Assembly: GCA_900095095.1 (NCBI GenBank)
Contig: FMBT01000442.1
Location: forward strand, 1-64,000
Direction of reading: 5' to 3'
From: Fragilariopsis cylindrus CCMP1102
Lineage: Eukaryota > Bacillariophyta > Bacillariophyceae > Bacillariales > Bacillariaceae
DNA length: 64,000 bases
Shown here: positions 26,251 to 37,486 of the stretch, one piece after another
How the letters are laid out: the number at the start of each line of letters is the position of its first letter
Numbering within the stretch: position 1 is the first letter of the stretch
Notes under the pieces: generated by a model
Databases searched by the model: none
Seen by the model: only the letters and a program-made list of their open reading frames with translations
Told to the model about the DNA's origin: nothing
Translations under genes and position numbers: made by a program

Positions 26251-26646
26251 ATGGCAACTACTGTAACTTTTCAAAACGGACCATGTGAATGTTGTGGTGA
26301 TTCAGGTGGATGCGGAACATGTTGTATCACAGCATGCTGTCCATGTTATTCATTTTATAAAGCAGCTGAAGATATTGGTGATGATAATGGTGTATTGTAT
26401 TGTATCGGTACACTTTTTGGTTTTGGATGTTGTATGTTAACTGTCTTAGGTGATAAGGTTGCACAAGAAGCAAATATTACGGACCATGGTATGGGAAAAT
26501 CTGCAATGTGTGCATGCTTTGAATGTTGTGTTTGTTATTCCTGTGCTGTTGCTAATGAGGCAGCATTAATTAAGGCGAAGAAAGATGCTGCTGTTCCAGT
26601 AGCACCTGTTGCTGCGGAAGCTGAAAAAATGGACGATCGTGCATAA
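26251..26646 (+). CDS. PLAC8-family cysteine-rich protein
   Basis: 131 residues, one exon. The layout matches the PLAC8/cornifelin domain: a Cys-rich N-terminus (CECCGDSGGCGTCCITACCPCYSF), a Gly/Phe/Cys hydrophobic centre (VLYCIGTLFGFGCCMLTVL), then CACFECCVCYSCAVANEAALI. The Ala/Val-rich tail is acidic. Family members include plant FCR/PCR proteins linked to cadmium and zinc handling or cell-size control, and animal proteins of varied role. Metal handling is only a family-level possibility here. Two hydrophobic segments suggest membrane association. Confidence 0.88.
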   Translation: MATTVTFQNGPCECCGDSGGCGTCCITACCPCYSFYKAAEDIGDDNGVLYCIGTLFGFGCCMLTVLGDKVAQEANITDHGMGKSAMCACFECCVCYSCAVANEAALIKAKKDAAVPVAPVAAEAEKMDDRA

Positions 26647-27069
26647 AATATTGTGTATTTCTCCCATATTGGATGAATGAACAGAAGCTGCTTGTCTTGC
26701 ATGCAGCTTTATCATATGTATCGTAATTAATTGAAAGAGTGGAGTAGAGTGAAAGGAGGGTATACCGTACTGCAGTAGTTTGACACAGCAGTACTACTGT
26801 AGTTGTAGTACCAAAAGTGATGAACGAAAACGGTCGTGGATAAATTATCTATTGGAGATAGAAATGCAGAAGAAGAAGAAAAAACGAAAGACAATATAAT
26901 ATGGTGTGGTCGGTCGGTCGATTGATTTTTGATTTGTAGTTTACTATTTAAATTAGATTAAAACTCTTTAACTCATTGTTTATTTATTCAATACGGAATA
27001 CATACACCGTACTACTCTACTCTATAGTATCCGACAAATAATAGTTATCCTATCTATCAACCAACTAGT
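26647..27069. other. Intergenic
   Basis: 3' region of the PLAC8 gene. TACCGTA occurs at 26763-26769, followed by several near-palindromic CAGTAG/CTACTG repeats up to about 26815. No gene seen. Confidence 0.45.
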
Positions 27070-27236
27070 TTGATTTTTCATACATCTTTTAGACAACTAC
27101 TTTCTTTGTACACAAAATCAAGGACTTCATCTGCGCCGACTGATGTGTCGGCCACCGCCAAAGAAGATACCGTAGTCCAACAACGACGGAGTCAACAACA
27201 ACGACGACGTACCGTAAAATCCTTCATGAATATCAG

Positions 27237-27271
<35 letters not shown>

Positions 27272-28476
27272 GTGTAGCGGCTATTACATGTACTGTCGAT
27301 GTGGCACTATCAAGGGTTTTCATTTGCCTTCATATTCAAGGGAATATCGCCCTCAGCAAAAAATAATGTTGATGACATCATTGAAGAGCAAATTGATGAC
27401 GATTAAATCTTGCTCAACACACCAAGCAGCGATGATGATAGTATTATTACAACATCTACAAGTATTACAATGAAGAGTATTCGACAATTTAGCATGTCTT
27501 CGACGATCGATAGTCTTATAGGTTATATCCGATTTCTTAACATATCATCATCAGTAAACGAGAAGAAGAAGAAAAAAGAGGCACTGACACTGTCTAAGAT
27601 CAAAGAGAAACCTAATGATAATGTGACCGTGATGTCGTTGTCGTCGTCGTCGTCGTCGTCGTTGTCCTCTTCTTCTTCTTCTTCGTTGATGAAACAGCTA
27701 CCACAAGCAATCCTCCTCGAAGGAATGTAATTTTTGTATGATGATTTGTCTTCGGTCCAAAATATTATATGCTCCTCTAGAGTTTTATTACTGACAATTG
27801 ATCATAGGGACATTATAATCAATTATATCCGGAAGGTCATATCGAATAATGATGATAATTCGACAAACACGACGACGACGACAACAACGCCAAGTACACG
27901 TAACAACATTTATTGTACATTTGTGCTCAAATCCTGTGACTTATTCATATCAGGTGAAAGACTGCAATCATACCGCGTGTGTGGACGGTGTATATGGACA
28001 GGTACTAGTAGTGACGGTAATGATGGCACATATACGAGTACCAAGAACTGTAAGAATTATCAAATGCAATAATAGTAAAATCCGATCCTATCCTCAACGA
28101 TGAAGTATAGAACAGAACCGATTAGCAAACATAAGTGCTTTTTGGTGATTGAGCTGAACCGACAATTGAAAACGGTTTCATAGAAGTGACAAACGGATCC
28201 ATATAAAAGGTAGGAGATTTCGATGGTATGAAAAAGATAAAATTTACTGATATTGATAATAAACCTTCGAATCTTGATGAATGGGATGCTTGCATGTGTC
28301 CTGCTAATCTAAATTATTCAGGATTTCCATTGGGTGCCGCAACTGACTTAACAGCTTCGATGTTACGTGGAATCGATCAGGAAAATATAATAATCTTTCA
28401 ACGTTGGAATCGAAATCATGATGATTACTGTGAAGAATATGAAATAGAAGAAGAATATTGTATGATAGGATGGTAA
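27070..28476 (+). CDS. Unclear low-complexity locus, possibly a frame-broken gene
   Basis: A chain of partly overlapping plus-strand frames (27070-27366, 27410-27730, 27734-28072, 28228-28476) covers 1.4 kb. Visible pieces are an Arg/Gln-rich start, an 11-Asp run (27238-27270), GTIKGFHLPSYSREYRPQQ in a second frame, NNVDDIIEEQIDDD in a third, Ser runs, and a last piece with LDEWDACMCPANLNYSG. The frames change in AT-rich homopolymers, as in the conserved genes of this window, so one disordered protein could underlie them. I recognise no domain, and a non-coding or decayed region is equally possible. The coordinates are only an envelope. Confidence 0.3.
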
Positions 28477-28676
28477 AATTCACTATTATTCGGTAGACTA
28501 TGAACAGGGGAATTAAAAATAATAAACGTGAATATATATTAAAGATGGTACCAAATTCTATTGTATTTACACGTAAGTAGAGTTGCAAATCGCAACAAAA
28601 TTATCCTCGTCCACCATTCAGTAAGTTAGTGTTGCTGATAATTATTTTAGTCAAATTAGGAAGATAGTACAGTCAT

Positions 28677-29295
28677 CTACTTTCGCAAATGTAAAGCTGA
28701 CTTGTTGGCAGGTTCTTGGTTCGATGATGATGGATACATTTCTTTCCATTGTTGAATCCAACGTATAAAGTTTTCAAGTTCTTCTTCCCGTACCTTCCTC
28801 ACAGAGGGTGGATCCATACGATGTGATGATCGTAAATCTAAGTGATGTGCACCATCATCAATGATCCGAATAATGATACTATCAGAAGCATGATGAGGAA
28901 GAGATTGTATCCCCGCTGCTCGCCAAGGATCTAATTGACCACTGGTCAAAAATATATTCGATCCAGCTTGGATATTGCTACTCATAAATGTCATTTCTTC
29001 CCAATCCGGTCGTGGTGTAACACTATCCCATCGATTTTGACATCTCTTGAAATATTCTGTCTTGTTAGGTTGATATGGTAATTCAATATCGGTAATGCCA
29101 TTTGTTGGCATCGGTTGATACACCTCAGTACAACATTGATAACCCCATGCAATTCCAACCCAATCATCGTCGGTAAGAAGAAGATTGTGCTGTTGTTGTG
29201 TACGACGTTTCAACAACAATGCATCAGAAGTTGCAAGATTTTGTTGCTCGTTACGTGTAGCAGCAAATGACGATGACGATGACGACGACGACGAC

Positions 29296-29327
<32 letters not shown>

Positions 29328-30380
29328 GAACCAATCAAAACACGGCCCTGCTTGTCCAGTATAGTTATAATATACTTGTGCTGCTGCTCTCAAAGATGCC
29401 AGTGGTGATTTTTCGAGCAGCATATTCTCACATGCTACTTTAAACGGATATGCTGGTACTGGATTATAGAAATTTGTTGGATACGGATATCCGTATTGAA
29501 CCATAGTTTCAAGCGCACCTGAAATCCAACCATAAATTTCGTATGCCTGTTGTTCTTGTTGTTCTGGTAATGGAATATGACAAAGATCCAGTTCTTCTTG
29601 GACTATCTTACGTCCACTATTATCATTATCATCTGAATTATCAGTCATGTAATGAAATAAATCTTTCCATCCATTACGTATCAAATCAGGACAAGTTGTT
29701 GATACATTACCATATACGTCAGCAACAATTTTGGAAAATGCATTCGATTCTCGTAATAAATGCTTTAGGGGCGTTGCCGAACTAGCTAATGCACCCGCCC
29801 ATAAATTAGGATTCTTTAATCGTAACCATAATGCTAAATTCCCTCCATAACTTCCTCCTGCCACTATAAATGCTGTGTCCCGTTTCATTTGCCATTTTTC
29901 ACGGATATGAACTGATAATTTATTGAAATCTGCCATAGCTTGTTCTACAGTCAGGTAGGAAATATTTTGTGGAGATAATGCAATCTCCGGTGATCCAAAT
30001 GGAAAACTTTTACCATAATATCGATGTTCAGCGAATATCACCATAGCTTCGAGTTGTTGAGCAGCCTCAAAAAGAAATCCACTATTCTTAACAAATTGAT
30101 CAATTGGTGCTTCATTGCCAGCATAAAAAAGTACTGGACTGCTACTATTGGCATAATATTGATCATTGCAGAAGTACCGAAGTGGAAATGTAGCATCTGC
30201 TGTGGGTCGAAAATTAAAATGATCAACGATAGTATCAAAGTAATATTCTGTGACGTTAGGATCAAATGTATCAACGACGAACGACGACGGCGAAATCGAT
30301 AGTGCTTCTACCACCAACACCAACAAAGCACCGAAGATGAAACTTTTGTAGAATTGACAATATAACATCATAATTCTCAA
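28677..30380 (-). CDS. Serine carboxypeptidase, S28 family (PRCP/DPP2 type)
   Basis: Secreted or lysosomal/vacuolar protease cleaving after proline at chain ends (family knowledge). 567 residues, one exon. A signal peptide (about 7-27, FIFGALLVLVVEAL) precedes the S28 fold: YYFDTIVDHFNF, PVLFYAGNEAPID, VIFAEHRYYGKSFPFG and LTVEQAMADFN. The nucleophile motif is GGSYGGNLALWLR with Ser177, followed by GALASSATP. The C-terminal triad partners are the Asp of GQLDPWRAAG and the His of DDGAHHLDLR. Conserved WGYQCCTE is present. N-glycosylation sites (NVTEYY, NISYLT, NVSTT) fit a secreted protein. A run of about 20 serines, encoded by GAT/GAC repeats on the plus strand near 29271-29327, is inserted between the cap region and the C-terminal lobe. 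Confidence 0.95.
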
Positions 30381-30849
30381 TGTTCATGAGCGGAGCAATC
30401 GCAACTAAGCTTTGTTACTAGATAGACGATCAATCGATTTACTAAGGTGGACGCCTCTTATATCCTTGGCAACCATTTCCTTCGACCCTTTAAAACAATG
30501 AAAATATTTCCTTATCTATCCAGTCGTGGATAAAAGGTGACGTTATGAAATTCTAATTTCACAATAAAATTTGTTCTAGGAATAGATAATTTTCTGATAG
30601 AGAGCAACCGCAACAAACAGTACACATATATCCTTAGAAATTCATTGCTCAGCTCAACTTCTCGTGTTTTTTTGTTTGGTGATATTAATACACACGAGAA
30701 TAAAATACGTATTGGCCTATTTTTTTTTAAAAATTATACAGTACTTCGAAGTAGTCTTCTTTAGTTCTCGGCAATAATTTAATATTAAATCGCGTTCCGA
30801 TAAATTTTGTATACGAAACAACAAGCAGGAATGAATGACAAACTCTTCC
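30381..30849. other. Intergenic
   Basis: AT-rich spacer upstream of the S28 peptidase and downstream of the next minus-strand gene. No gene seen. Confidence 0.45.
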
Positions 30850-32436
30850 TCAGTCACATAAAGTCATCACGTTTTGGCCAATTTTAATAGCCAAACCGAA
30901 CGAAACAATAAGCCAAAAACCATGATAAACAATTTGAACGTTCCTGTCTTCTTGTGTAGGATCGCTGCACCAGCCAATAACCAGCCATTTAAGAATTGGA
31001 GATGATACTAGATCGGCAACTCTTTCACAGGCTGGTGATACTGGTTCTACAATAATAGGGGAAGCGATGCTACCTAATACGAAAATATCTGCTGGCTGTT
31101 GTTGTTGCTGGACCTTCTGCTGGATTTCGTCGGTGACTAATTCTATTGCCGTACTATAAATACTTGTCCACCAAGATTCAAATTGTACTATAAATCCATC
31201 AAAATACTTGTAGTAAAAGTGAGACATACCAATGCAGACCAAATAGTACCCAAACATATTACATCCCGAGCTGACCATGGGTAACATCTGAATTCTTTTC
31301 CACAATCGGGTGTCAAAACTTCCACGTCTAAGTCGATTCCTCATTTCCATTCTAAGCAAAGTATAGTTTTTGGTACTTGAATAGTCGAATGCAGATCCGT
31401 TGATACGTAGTAGACAACATCCAAGGAACGTTATAAGAATAATGAACATGCTATGGCTCATCAATTTTTCCATGAATGTATTATACACAATTCTCATCAT
31501 AACCTCCCAAAAAGCGAAGAACGTAACATGCCCAAAAGTTGTAACGCATATCACATAAAAACATGGAAGTGTATGGTAAGCTTCGACTTGAATCATCCCA
31601 AGCCACACTCGCCATGTTTTTTGGTATCCTGACGATAACGATTTGTCGTCCTCGTGGTTCTCGTTTTTATTGTCATTCTCTTCATTGTTGTCATTATCCT
31701 TGTCAGGATAACGCTTCTTGTATTTGGAGATTTCAATTTCACTGGCAACCTCTTCATTATTTTTTAACAATCGAATGTAAGCGGGTGGTCGACCAACACA
31801 CAAACGTTTCAATCGTTCTTTTCGTTGTGCCAGTTTTTTCTTCAATCTATCAATACCTTTACAATCCGAAACGTCTGATTCTTCTACTTCATCATCAAAT
31901 TCTTCTTCATCCGACCATGAACTTAGAAGAGAAGACACTTCTGACTCGTCATCATCATCAGCATCGACGCCTTCTTTATCATCATCAGATTGAGATTTCT
32001 GTTGAGTTTCACAGTTGTCTTCAGAAGAAATATGATGAGTGTCATTTGGTTGCGTTCTATTTAAGACACCATTTTTTTGCTGTGCTATATTATTTGTGGT
32101 ATTATCCTTCTTTGTGCTGTTGTTGTTGTTATTAGCTTCGGGTTGCTTTCTTGTCAGAGTTACTGTCAGAGTTGGCGTTGCAGTATGTGTTTGGCGGTAT
32201 TGTTGTTGTTGTTGTTGTTGTTGCTGCTTTGATTCATTCTTCTGAGCGGCATCATGAGGCATCGAAGACGAGGGCGAAACCGATGCCATCATCGGGGGAA
32301 TTTTGCTATCATCACTATTATTCGATGGAGACGATGGTAGAGTTTCTTCTACACATCGACGTTTACCGTTATTATCGCCTACCGCCACTACTGCCTGTCG
32401 TTTTTTATGTTTATGATTCTTCTTCGAAGCAAACAT
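30850..32436 (-). CDS. Hypothetical multi-pass membrane protein with long charged N-terminus
   Basis: I do not recognise this 528-residue, single-exon protein. Residues 1-185 are disordered: a basic start (KKNHKHKKR), a nine-Gln run, Asn/Thr stretches and acidic Ser/Glu/Asp runs. A basic coiled-coil-like helix (GIDRLKKKLAQRKERLKRL) follows. After a second acidic linker come four or five hydrophobic segments: LPCFYVICVTTFGHVTFFAFW, MFIILITFLGCCLLRI, MFGYYLVCIGMSHFYYKYF, a weaker segment near residue 450, and a final FWLIVSFGLAIKIG. The C-terminal half looks like a genuine integral-membrane domain with a cytosolic N-terminal tail. No substrate or role can be inferred. Confidence 0.65.
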   Translation of the reverse strand: MFASKKNHKHKKRQAVVAVGDNNGKRRCVEETLPSSPSNNSDDSKIPPMMASVSPSSSMPHDAAQKNESKQQQQQQQQQYRQTHTATPTLTVTLTRKQPEANNNNNSTKKDNTTNNIAQQKNGVLNRTQPNDTHHISSEDNCETQQKSQSDDDKEGVDADDDDESEVSSLLSSWSDEEEFDDEVEESDVSDCKGIDRLKKKLAQRKERLKRLCVGRPPAYIRLLKNNEEVASEIEISKYKKRYPDKDNDNNEENDNKNENHEDDKSLSSGYQKTWRVWLGMIQVEAYHTLPCFYVICVTTFGHVTFFAFWEVMMRIVYNTFMEKLMSHSMFIILITFLGCCLLRINGSAFDYSSTKNYTLLRMEMRNRLRRGSFDTRLWKRIQMLPMVSSGCNMFGYYLVCIGMSHFYYKYFDGFIVQFESWWTSIYSTAIELVTDEIQQKVQQQQQPADIFVLGSIASPIIVEPVSPACERVADLVSSPILKWLVIGWCSDPTQEDRNVQIVYHGFWLIVSFGLAIKIGQNVMTLCD

Positions 32437-33249
32437 TGTACGGTAGTTCGGATGCTTCTGTGGTATTTGTCAATGTCGACTGCTAGATCTCTATCTTGTC
32501 ATCGTCTACAAGGTTGAGCTACTGGTTGTTGTAAGCTGATCTTTATGCTCAGTACGATAGTCGAATTGATGTTCGATTTTCACGCTATTATATCTTTTCA
32601 TTGCATCAATTTTAAAATTCTATTCTTGTTGAACGTGCATGAGTCGTATTCACTTACTAGCACTTAACGTACATGTCCGCTGTAAACAGCACGTGCTTAA
32701 TACCAGGATTTGAGTTTTTTTCGTTGATTGGGTGCTACGGTAATGCAATTGTAAAAATAGATGATGGAATTTCTCTAATTAGCATGAAATTATAGTCAAA
32801 GGAGATCAATATCCTTGTACTCAAACAAAGTGATATTTCTAGGCTAGGAACTTAATCATATAGTCCAGATGATGTGCTGCTTTCAATAAATAACAATTGG
32901 AAACTAAAGCATTTACAGTATGAAAAAAATGGTATGTGAGATGTAAATATGATAAAGTAGCTCACCTTAAGATTGGATGAAATCTATCCTTTAGATGTTG
33001 ATTGTTCCTTTACAAGACTGAATGTAGAGATGGCTTTCTCTCAAAATAATGATCTAGGAAATAAAATACAATATATGATTGTTTCAGATGTATTATAGTA
33101 TCGACTATACTAGCTGGAGTAACGATCAAAATGTTATGTTAATATAGCTCTATAATAAAGTATCGATTAATTTCATTTGATAGGGTTATAATTTAGTTCA
33201 CTGCCGACATCGTTACGATTCATCGTTGTCATCCTCCGGGCAGTAAGGA
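32437..33249. other. Intergenic
   Basis: AT-rich 0.8 kb spacer between two minus-strand genes. No gene, RNA or notable repeat seen. Confidence 0.5.
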
Positions 33250-35063
33250 TTAATTGGACGTCGAATGACTATTTTCAAGTTGAGAAAGCATTATAATACC
33301 CTCGTTATCGGTATAATTTTTATCTTCTTCATATTTTATCCCCTTCTCTGGAGCTGGTGATGGAGCCATTTCATACAAGACAACACCACTTAGGACCGAT
33401 GCGAGTGCAGCAAAGAAGAGGGGTTGCGGTACAATCCGTTCGGCAACAACAGAAAATACGACCGACCATAAGTCACCCGTTAAAAGGGATAAATTAAAGA
33501 ATGCCGCCTCAGAAATAATAAGAAAACGAGATGCACCGATATAACCAAGCATCGTTACTCCTACGAATGAAAACAATAGGATGAACCTAATGGGTAACGA
33601 ACACATCGTTACCGATGAGTCTATATCAATATCAGTATCATCTTCGTCGTCGTTTTCCTTATTACCAAAGAATTTACGTATATCATCCTGCTCCAGCACA
33701 AGCGATTGAATGAACGAAATACAAAAACCAAAAAGACCTATCATTCCCAAGTATTCAGTTGTATCACCCGAAGTAACAGTCACTTCAGTTAGGACTGAAA
33801 TACGATGTAGTTTCAGCACATTATTATTATACAGAGAAAACCGGTACGTGCTGTTTAGTTGTCGAAAGGAATGAATGAATTGGTATTGAATGTACCAAGG
33901 TTTACTCTTTATTAATAACCAAAAAAACACACGCAATTTCATTTTAACAGGTAACTTTTCAACTTACCGTCATTGAGACCATACAACAAACCTCCTATGA
34001 TTGCGCATATGTCTCCCTTTAGTTTGTGTGGATAATATTGTTGTTCTATCGTTATTGACACTGTTTCTTCGTTGTCGTCTGTAAAATTTACACTGTCCGA
34101 GCCACTACTGTTACTACTAGTAGTATCAGATTCATAATCTTGTAAAACATTAAAAACTATTCCCATCATACAAATGGCGACACCAAAATAATGCAATGTC
34201 CGGTATCGACGACACTGAAAATGCATTTTGATATGATCATAGAGGCCGGTATCGCTAATGCGTCGAATAATGTAACCGACGTCAATGTTGTGTATCGGAA
34301 TGCTAGCATAGTTATAGCGTTAGCTTCCACATCAAAAAATGCTAAAAGAAGATACCATAGAAACGATCGATTCAGAAACGGTAGGTTGTTAACATTATTA
34401 TCAATATTAGTACCATCATCGTCATTATGTTCTGCTTCTTCATTATTGTTGTCTTCGTCGTCAGCAATTATCATTGTCATATCGTGTGTTGGTATCCGTT
34501 CTTGTCCTCCTCCTCCTCGACGTTGGTTGTTGTTGGTTTTTCACCAAAAATCTCCTCCAAAAAAGTATTGGTAAATGAGTCAATGTTAGACCGAGGTATA
34601 CTAATGACATAGTAAAGGTAGGAGCTGAGAGACCACAATTCAGATATAATGTAGCCTGTGCAGCACCAGCACATGCCAATAATAGACTTAAGATTTGTCC
34701 CAACACAAGTACCTTCCAATTTGATCGTAGACGATAACATATGCCATTATTACCACCCGACGACATCATTATTAATGACGATGGCGATGGTAATGACGTA
34801 GTTGACTCCTCCTCCTCATCAACATCGTCACCGTCCGCCGTAGGAGGAGACGGAAGAGAAGGCGAGATGATATTTGTGTCGTTAGTAGAATTATTATTAT
34901 TGATATATTTACCGCTGACGTTCACGTTACTTGTACTCGTCGACGACGACGAACCAATCGTCATTCTTGCGAATAATATCTTAGCTATAATGCCAGATAT
35001 TTTTAATCTATCTATATGGAACAAAAGAAATGTATCACACAATGTATACTCAATTTGTTGCAT
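33250..35063 (-). CDS. SLC35F1/F2-like solute carrier, frame broken
   Basis: Drug/metabolite-transporter-superfamily membrane carrier. A Ser/Asn/Asp-rich N-terminus leads into NWKVLVLGQILSLLLACAGAAQ, then LSAPTFTMSLVYLGLTLTHLP. The next frame carries the family signature WYLLLAFFDVEANAITMLAFRYTTLTSVTLFDALAIPASMI, followed by YRTLHYFGVAICMMGIVF, GDICAIIGGLLYGLND, TEYLGMIGLFGFCISFIQ and later helices. An intron (33795-33967) has good GT-AG ends and joins GLND to VLTEVTV. At 34218-34221 one extra T on the coding strand (TTTT to TTTTT) would join SKCIF to QCRRYRTLHYF. A second break lies near 34510-34525, where the cytosolic loop is Arg-rich. Substrate unknown. The start may be the downstream ATG of MTIGSSSS. 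Confidence 0.85.
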
Positions 35064-35690
35064 CGTCGTAATTGAATTTGTATCTGTCTATCTATATATG
35101 TTGCTGTGCTTATATAAATAATGCATCTGCTCTCTCAAATAATACAAAACAGCCGAAAGTTTTTTGTCCTTCTATCTCATTCTGAATTTGTCTTCTGTAT
35201 ATCTATGGTCGGTAGGTCTCTTCTCAGCATAATCGTTGTAGTATCGTTCCAGTGTGTTTGGTATTAATAGTCTTATATTCTTTGTTATACTTCGTACAGT
35301 ACGTCGTATTGTCGTATTGTTTATTGTTTTGCTGGCTGTTTTGTTGTTTTGACATACTCAACACCACGAAAAGAAAAAGAAAACAACGTTCGAATTAACG
35401 CAATCCGGATATTATACGGACTAAGTAGTGCTTGATCATAATAAATATAGTATGGCTCTCATCTTACCGGTGTGTATCGATCTTTAGTTTGTCCGGGAAA
35501 TAATTTACTTAGATAAAAGTGATGAATCATTCGAATTTCAGGTTTTGGGGCCCTCCACGTTTAAGTTGTTTTTCTTCGAAAGGACTACCAAGCAATCAAC
35601 CAACTCTTAATCAACTACAGTACAAAACACTTTCCGCTCGTCCCTTTCAATTCCACATTTCGTTACGTATAGATATTTCTTCTTCACAAG
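35064..35690. other. Divergent promoter region, SLC35F and thioredoxin-like genes
   Basis: AT-rich spacer between head-to-head genes. It contains a CGTACAGTACG palindrome near 35295-35305, a TACNGTA form. No gene seen. Confidence 0.4.
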
Positions 35691-36185
35691 ATGAGCAGCG
35701 GACAAGATGGCAGTGGCACAGATAAATCTTCCCCAGGGACGACTGCGACTGCGACTACGGCAGAAGCAGTAGTAGGAGGAGGAGTACAAGAAGAAGACGT
35801 TGCTACTGTTTCGAGGACAATACGAACCCTTTTGTCGCGACAAGATTTCGACTATGCCATAAAAGAAGAAAGGCGACGAAACAAACACCAACTTTTTGTT
35901 CTTAAATTTACAGCAAAGTGGTGTGGTACATGTCGGAAAATTTCTCCATTTTATAGAAAACTCATTAATGATCCAAAAATCAATATGAATAATAATAATG
36001 TAACATTATTTGAGGTCGACGTCGATGAATCACCAGATCTAACAAATTTTTATGGTGCATCCTCGTTGCCATTATTTGTATTTTTCATTGATGGGAAGAA
36101 AATTGATACCTTAGTAGGAGCACAACAAACAGTATTAAAGAAAAAAATATTGAAACATTCTTCGTCTGCATCCTTGAAAAAATAA
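35691..36185 (+). CDS. Thioredoxin-like protein with WCGTC active site
   Basis: 164 residues, one exon, ATG at 35691. A 60-residue Ser/Thr/Gly-rich N-terminus precedes a thioredoxin fold: LFVLKFTAKWCGTCRKISPFY with active-site Cys78 and Cys81, VTLFEVDVDESPDL, the cis-proline region SSLPLFVFFIDGKKI, and LVGAQQTVLKKKI. The usual active site is WCGPC; here Pro is Thr, which normally changes redox potential and partner choice. The N-terminal extension has no strong hydrophobic segment, so a cytosolic or nuclear site is likely. Its substrates are unknown. Confidence 0.88.
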   Translation: MSSGQDGSGTDKSSPGTTATATTAEAVVGGGVQEEDVATVSRTIRTLLSRQDFDYAIKEERRRNKHQLFVLKFTAKWCGTCRKISPFYRKLINDPKINMNNNNVTLFEVDVDESPDLTNFYGASSLPLFVFFIDGKKIDTLVGAQQTVLKKKILKHSSSASLKK

Positions 36186-37486
36186 AAAATGAGCAACAGA
36201 ATTGAAATTTAAAAGTATTATCCGGAAAGAAAGAAAAAAAGGTCAGTATATGGCCTTCTTCTTTGGTGACAATGGTAGAAATTGCATTCAGTGTTGTGTG
36301 CTGCAACATATACGTAAAAATGACATCCACTCCTTATAGTTTGTATTACCACATCAATCAATACATCTTTAAGACTGGCATTTTCTTTCATTCCAGGTAA
36401 GAGTCCAATCATCTTCATTTTTTCTCTCTCGTACTCAAACGACTGGACCGTCATAAATTGGTGAGAGATATTTTCCAAACTTGGTAAGGTCAAGACACGT
36501 GTCCCTAAAAGACAGCGATCTTTTACTGGTGAAGTATTCCACCACAGTTTTCGCTCTACTAAAGAGAGTGCAGCTTCACAACGTAAGACGAGGATTGGTG
36601 AACATTTTCAGTGCTTCACAAACTTCGGAAGAAGAAGTATCACTACTGAAGTATCTAAGCTTGAATTCCCGCCCATACCACTACATATTGTCATTGTGTA
36701 TCAACAATAATTACACTCAGAGAGCCCAACAAGATCATTGAAATATCCACAAACAGTGGCATGACTACCACTCATGCTTGGAGTGGAAAATAAAATATGT
36801 CAGTGTGGATCAATCGCTATATCAAGCTGTGTTTGTTACAGTTTTAAAACAGACACTTTCTTATACTTACCTGTTCTTAGTCTATAGTTATTACAACAGC
36901 ACAAACAAAACTCATCAAAAGAGAGTTTTTGTTGCTCCATAAATAAGTGTTAGATGCTTGTCTAGTTGGACGTTTAGAGTAGGTAGGCACATTATAACCG
37001 GACGGAAGTAGAATGAATCGGATGTTTGCTGTGTTGTTATGTTGTTGATGCTCCAAATCCACAGTGAAGAATTCGACTACATATAAAACTAATGCATGAA
37101 GTTCTAGATCTCATTCTGACAAATAATTGGTACTATGGTACACTACGCTATTACAGAAAGTAGAGCTAGATAATAGTAGGCAGATCACATTTCAATAAAC
37201 TACATTTAATTTGCACCAGCCAACATACGGTTTTTTGTTCAGTTGATAAAGATCACGAAAATGAACGCGCGCTATTATTGCACACATGGAATGTGTGAAC
37301 GATGAGGTTTTGAAGAATTTTATTTTTTGCGGACGAATAATAATACTTCCGAATAGCACACTAAATACGAATAAAAAATAACAAGAATTGTGAGTATTAT
37401 TCATCCCTTCAATATTAAATCGGTACTGAAATTATCACGAAGACAGATACATATGTCACGCTCTCTATTTGTAAGATTATACGACG
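36186..37486. other. Intergenic with an unassigned minus-strand frame
   Basis: No recognised gene. A minus-strand frame open from about 36600 down to 36218 contains TSPVKDRCLLGTRVLTLPSL and REKMKMIGLLPGMKENASLK, which look protein-like but match nothing I know. It has no clear start or splice sites. The rest is AT-rich. Confidence 0.35.
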
